Part shown: positions 59,762-64,000 of the stretch, piece by piece
How the letters are laid out: every line of letters begins with the position of its first letter
Position numbering within the stretch: position 1 is the first letter of the stretch
Origin: Blastocystis sp. Blastoise
Lineage: Eukaryota; Sar; Bigyra; Opalinata; Blastocystidae
Length of the DNA: 64,000 bases
Direction: 5' to 3'
Assembly: GCA_039096225.1 (NCBI GenBank)
Contig: JBBPEB010000007.1
Span: 682,001 to 746,000 of the forward strand
Program-made: the position numbers and the translations under genes
The notes under the pieces: model-generated
Told to the model about the DNA's origin: nothing
The model's input: only the letters and a program-made list of their open reading frames with translations
Databases searched by the model: none

Positions 59762-60976
59762 ATGGTCTTTTCTGAAATCTTTGGTGAATCTCTTCATAGT
59801 CACAACGGTCCCGTTGCTACTTCTACTTTAGAAGGTAAATATGTTGCTCTTTACTTCTCTGCTCATTGGTGTGCTCCTTGCAGACAATTTACTCCTAAAT
59901 TTGCTGAAACTTACAAATCTATTAAGGATACTAAGAATTTTGAAGTTGTCTTCTGTTCTAAGGATAAGGATGAAGCTGGTTTCAAGGAATATTTTGATTT
60001 AATGCCTTGGTTAGCTATTAATTATTCTGATGAAGTCACTCGTACTGGTCTTGAAACCGCTTTTGGTGTTCATGGTATTCCTACTGTTGTTCTCTTCGAT
60101 CCTGAAGGTAACGTTATCAATACTCAAGCTAAACCTATGATTGAAAGCAATCCTGCTGGTTTCCCTTGGAAGGAACCTACTCTTTTCGAAATTATGGAAG
60201 GAGCTCTTGTTGGTAAGAATGGTCCTGTTGCTGTTGAAACTCTTAAGAATAAAGTTCTTGGTTTATATTTCTCTGCTCATTGGTGTGGTCCTTGCAGACA
60301 ATTCACTCCTATCTTAAAGAAGAACTACAATGCTCTTAAACAACAAGGTAAGGACTTTGAAGTTGTTTTCTGCTCTGCTGATAGAGTTGAAAAAGAATAT
60401 AATGAATATTATGAAACTATGCCTTGGTTATCTCTTGGTTTCAAGAGTCAAGCTGTTGAAGCTATTACTACTAAATATCATGTTCAAGGTTATCCTACTC
60501 TTCTTCTTTTTGATATCTATGGAAATCTCTTAACTGAAGAAGGCAGAGCTGTTCTTTCTGATGAAAATGCTGTTGCTAACTATCCTTGGATGCCTAAGGC
60601 TTGTTATGATCTTAACGCTGAACCTGATGGTATTAATAATGGTCCTTGTCTTATTTTACTTAATGAATATGATTGTTGTTCTCAAGAAGTCAAGCAAAAG
60701 AATGCTGAAGTTATTAATGCTTGTGGTGAAATTGCTCTTCAAAAGGGTGAAGCTACTAAATTATGTTATTTCTATGCCGTTAATGATGGTGAAGTTTCTC
60801 AACAAATTCGTGGATTTATTAAGAGCCAAGAATGTCCTATGTTCTTAATTGTTGATCTTCCTGATAACGGTGGTTATTATTTACCTACTTCTCAAGAAAT
60901 CACTCAAGAAAACATTCGTGCTTTTGTCCAAAAGTTCCTTCTCCATAAGGCTGAAAGACTTCAAATGAGTGCTTAA
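59762..60976 (+). CDS. Nucleoredoxin/tryparedoxin-like protein, three Trx folds
   Basis: Thiol-disulfide oxidoreductase of 404 aa, no introns. Domain 1 (about residues 1-135) has YFSAHWCAPCRQFTPKF; domain 2 (about 140-275) has YFSAHWCGPCRQFTPIL; both WCxPC sites are intact and each is followed by the tryparedoxin-type VVFCS. Domain 3 (about 285-400) keeps the fold (CPMFLIVDLPDNGGYYLP) but no CxxC. No signal peptide, so cytosolic or nuclear. Codon choice is strikingly different from neighbours: many GGT, GTT, GCT and CTT codons, AAG and TTC common, which suggests strong expression. AAT-rich leader directly before ATG. Role: reduction of protein disulfides and redox defence; the electron donor is not visible. 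Confidence 0.93.
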   Translation: MVFSEIFGESLHSHNGPVATSTLEGKYVALYFSAHWCAPCRQFTPKFAETYKSIKDTKNFEVVFCSKDKDEAGFKEYFDLMPWLAINYSDEVTRTGLETAFGVHGIPTVVLFDPEGNVINTQAKPMIESNPAGFPWKEPTLFEIMEGALVGKNGPVAVETLKNKVLGLYFSAHWCGPCRQFTPILKKNYNALKQQGKDFEVVFCSADRVEKEYNEYYETMPWLSLGFKSQAVEAITTKYHVQGYPTLLLFDIYGNLLTEEGRAVLSDENAVANYPWMPKACYDLNAEPDGINNGPCLILLNEYDCCSQEVKQKNAEVINACGEIALQKGEATKLCYFYAVNDGEVSQQIRGFIKSQECPMFLIVDLPDNGGYYLPTSQEITQENIRAFVQKFLLHKAERLQMSA

Positions 60977-61160
60977 ATATAATAGGGGTTTTATTAAAAT
61001 TCATATTCATCAATTAAAAAATTTTCGCTTTTTCAATTTGCTTCCTATAAATATAGTTTAAATATATTTGCTATTTTTTCTTTTTGTTTTGTTTCTATGA
61101 ATTCATTAATTTAAATAATATATACAACTAAAAATAATATATTTTTTGATACATATACAA

Positions 61161-62206
61161 TTATTCAACTATTTTTTCTTCTTCTTTACTTAATTCTTTA
61201 ATATCAAAGAAAGGTTGTTTCAACTCAATTTGTTTTCTTAAGATTCGTTTATATTTCGTAACTACTTCTTTCTTTGTTTTGGTTTTCAATTCTTCTTTCA
61301 TCGACTCATAGATTTGCTTATATAAATAGTTTATAAGAACATCTTGACATTCTTTAAAGAAATAAGGCTTAAATAAACAACCTACTATATCATTAAGACT
61401 TGAAGAAGAAGTCAATCTATATATATATTATTAACTCTTATTTATAATATATATTTATTATTTATATATATATTTTTATTTATATATATATTTATTATTT
61501 ATAATATATATTTATTATATATAACATATATTTATAATATATAACATATATTGATTATTTATATATATATTTATTATTTATATATATATTTACTATTTAT
61601 ATAAATATTTATTATATATAATATATATATTATATATATATATATATCATATAGATACGTTTCTTGGTGACTCTCTTCTATGTACGGTAATTTGATTGGA
61701 TGTTTCTTTATGAAATTTAATTTCATTGGCTTATAGATATCTGTAAATAGTTGTACATATAACCCTTTTTTCTCTTTCTTTTCCTCTTCCGTATATAAAA
61801 GACTCTGATTCCCACGGGAATATTGTTGATAGATATCTTCTTCAGTGATCATTGCATAGCGGGATGCAAGCGCGGGAACCCATTGTGAATGTAGATATAT
61901 AGATATATAAGGAGAATATACAGACTCTAAAGCTTGAATGCATTTTATTCTTTGTTTTGTAGATATATATACATCTCCGACAATTGCTTCTCTTGCTTCT
62001 TGAAGAGAGTACTCAATTTTATGACGAGAACTATATAGAGGAATATATAGGAATATATAGAGGAAAATATATTTGATAATATATAGGAATATATTGAGAA
62101 TATATATATATTTCATATATATATCTCATATATATTTCATATATATATTTCAAATATAGGAATATATATATTTCAAATATAGGAATATATATATGAATAT
62201 ATTTGA

Positions 62207-62264
<58 letters not shown>

Positions 62265-62306
62265 GTAGCTGTCTTATCAATAGGTTCGTGATCAGAACTT
62301 TCTGAA

Positions 62307-62347
<41 letters not shown>

Positions 62348-62875
62348 TTATATAGATACTAGACTGATTATCTTCACTTTCTTCTTCTTCATCATCTATA
62401 TATATATTATATATATATATATATAGTATTATATGTATATGTATATATACTTGAATATCTATCCTCATTATCATCTATAGAATAGTATATAATGATATAT
62501 ATATAGAATATATTAGTATATAATAGAGCAGAAAAAATATATATATATATCAATAATTATATCTGTATATACTGGAATCACTTGATTCTCCATCAACTAT
62601 ATATATATATAATTATATATATATATTGATAATAATATATTATATACATTTCAATCGTTTATAGGCATAATCATCTCCTATAGAATAATATATATATATG
62701 GTTATATATATGGTTATATATACGATTATATAATGAAGATGCTTTCACAAAAGAAGTACTATATATATATAGAGAGAAAGAATATTAATAATATAAATAA
62801 TACTATTAATATATACCTTGATAATACAGTTAGATTATTTCGTTTCCCACGGGGATTATTCTGATTCTGACGAGG

Positions 62876-62942
<67 letters not shown>

Positions 62943-63000
62943 TTTGCAATAATCACAACATTTGGCGGGAGCTGTTGGATGACAGTATTCTTATTAAGGG

Positions 63001-63039
<39 letters not shown>

Positions 63040-63263
63040 AATAATAAGTATAATAAGATATAGCTTCATCAAAGTATTTTAATATGGCCATTCTTCTACA
63101 TGCACGTGCAGTGCACATGGTATATACACATTCTAACTCATATAGATCTCGCTCTATATATATATATATATAGTATTATCAATTTATTATATATACCAAT
63201 ATCTTTTTCATTTCTATCTTTTGCATTACACAAAGTATATCGTAAGCTCTTACTATATATTAA

Positions 63264-63313
<50 letters not shown>

Positions 63314-63613
63314 TATATACAAATCTTGTTCGTTAAAGAACACAATACACTGACACAGGCCTCCGTCACGACCTCCTCGACCACTCTCCTATATATACAT
63401 ATATATATATATAATATACGTATATTAAGTGTTAATAAATACAACTATATATACATATATACTTGATAATAGGAATAGATTGAAGAAGGAACATTCCAGT
63501 GAATGACGAGACGTACGTCACTTTTATCAACACCCATACCAACGGCAATTGTTCCGATAATCACGTGAACAGCACCTGATAACCACATGTTCAAATTATC
63601 TTCTCTTTCTTTG

Positions 63614-63711
<98 letters not shown>

Positions 63712-64000
63712 CAATATACAGTTAGGGAAGCATGATAAACAACTGCTGCAATATTGTGATACTTCAAATATGTTAATATTGTAGCAGCCTCATCTTTTCT
63801 TCGAACATAAATAAGAACAGATTCATTCAGGTGTTTCTGTATTAGTGAGCATAACGGATTATAACCGTCATCTTCATCTTTAACTCTTATATCATAGAAT
63901 AGATTGGGTCTATTGAAATCACTTTTAATCTTTATACATCCGTCGATATGCAACTCCTTCTCAATATCTAAAGCTACTTTCTATATATATACATATATAT
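61161..64000 (-). CDS. RecQ-family DNA helicase, C-terminal part
   Basis: 3'-5' DNA helicase for recombination and fork repair. Runs off the right edge, so lobe 1 is missing. Seen in order: [41 protein letters not shown] (lobe 2), [20 protein letters not shown] then [24 protein letters not shown] (motifs V and VI), ELECVYTM...[28 protein letters not shown] (zinc site: Cys ligands before CRR and in the CC-x-x-C group). After this come tiny exons encoding an acidic linker, then a C-terminal part ([39 protein letters not shown]; ending [15 protein letters not shown] at 61161-61163) that I cannot assign. The intron inside the zinc region is AT-AC. The subfamily (BLM-, RECQ5- or other) is open. 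Confidence 0.9.
62265..62677 (-). other. String of microexons in the RecQ gene
   Basis: Exons of 30, 24, 24, 36 and 43 nt (62648-62677, 62573-62596, 62451-62474, 62360-62395, 62265-62307) separated by TA-rich introns. Each of the first four has a length divisible by three and starts and ends in phase 1. They encode a Asp/Glu/Ser linker ([34 protein letters not shown]). Confidence 0.75.
62880..62941. repeat. (TA)n tract forming a RecQ intron
   Basis: About 60 bases of pure TA between the exons ending CCDYCK and starting NPRQNQ. The intron is little more than GTATAT...ATATAG. Confidence 0.95.
62985..63061 (-). other. AT-AC intron, U12-type candidate
   Basis: Between exons coding ILKYFDEA and [13 protein letters not shown]. 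The 77-nt intron starts ATATCTTATT (U12 consensus ATATCCTTT) and ends AATAC. ACCCTTAATAAG, close to the U12 branch consensus TTCCTTAAC, lies about 10 bases before the end. The whole interval contains no GT on the transcribed strand, so no GT-AG intron can replace it, and the join restores a standard RecQ zinc motif. Confidence 0.7.
63616..63708. repeat. (TA)n tract in a RecQ intron
   Basis: About 93 bases of uninterrupted TA between the exon coding VVYHASLT and the next helicase exon. Confidence 0.95.

Noticed and set aside
60330-60848. Two Leu-rich ORFs overlapping the nucleoredoxin-like gene
   Set aside because: Alternative-frame shadows of a strongly codon-biased gene.

Overview
The window is nuclear DNA from a very AT-rich eukaryote, probably a protist or an early-diverging fungus-like organism. 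The evidence is protein-coding genes broken by many short spliceosomal introns, the standard code (TAA is the usual stop), and eukaryote-only families: ASCC3, SF3B4, SSU72, WDR83, a HECT ligase and a RecQ helicase. I cannot name the lineage from sequence alone. Most introns are short and TA-rich, starting GTATAT and ending ATATAG, and many carry a TA microsatellite. One RecQ intron has no GT anywhere and reads as an AT-AC, U12-like intron, which would imply a minor spliceosome.

Layout. 1-5150 (-): 5' half of an ASCC3/Slh1-type helicase. 6704-13980 (-): 3' part of a giant type I surface protein with Ig-like, discoidin-like and Cys-rich repeat modules, one membrane span and a short cytoplasmic repeat tail. 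13981-32584: an 18.6 kb block of old repeats, a 179-aa unknown gene, an apparently intact 998-aa tnp2-like transposase gene with host-type introns, decayed coding sequence and a membrane-protein gene. 32585-32897 (-): two exons (signal peptide plus first module) that match in phase and alignment the missing 5' end of the surface protein. The block therefore sits inside what was one gene, and exon 2 has a TAG where related modules have Trp. 33415-34716 (-): decayed HECT ligase.

From 35 kb the window is dense ordinary gene space with frequent strand switches. In order: glycerate 2-kinase (-), a fucosyltransferase-like (+) and a GT61-like (-) glycosyltransferase arranged tail to tail, a zinc-finger/beta-propeller protein (-), SSU72 (+), an ELMO-like protein (-), two small unknown genes (+), SF3B4 (-), a small unknown gene (+), WDR83 (+), a nucleoredoxin-like protein (+) and a RecQ helicase (-, running off the right edge).

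Functional links are modest. SSU72, SF3B4 and WDR83 all act on mRNA synthesis or splicing and lie within about 11 kb. The two glycosyltransferases are probably Golgi enzymes and neighbours. The most unusual items are the split surface-protein gene with its 18.6 kb interior, the AT-AC intron, and a chain of 24-43-nt phase-1 exons in RecQ. No rRNA, tRNA, CRISPR array or telomere was recognised. Exon limits are hand-called from splice signals and phase, without transcripts.
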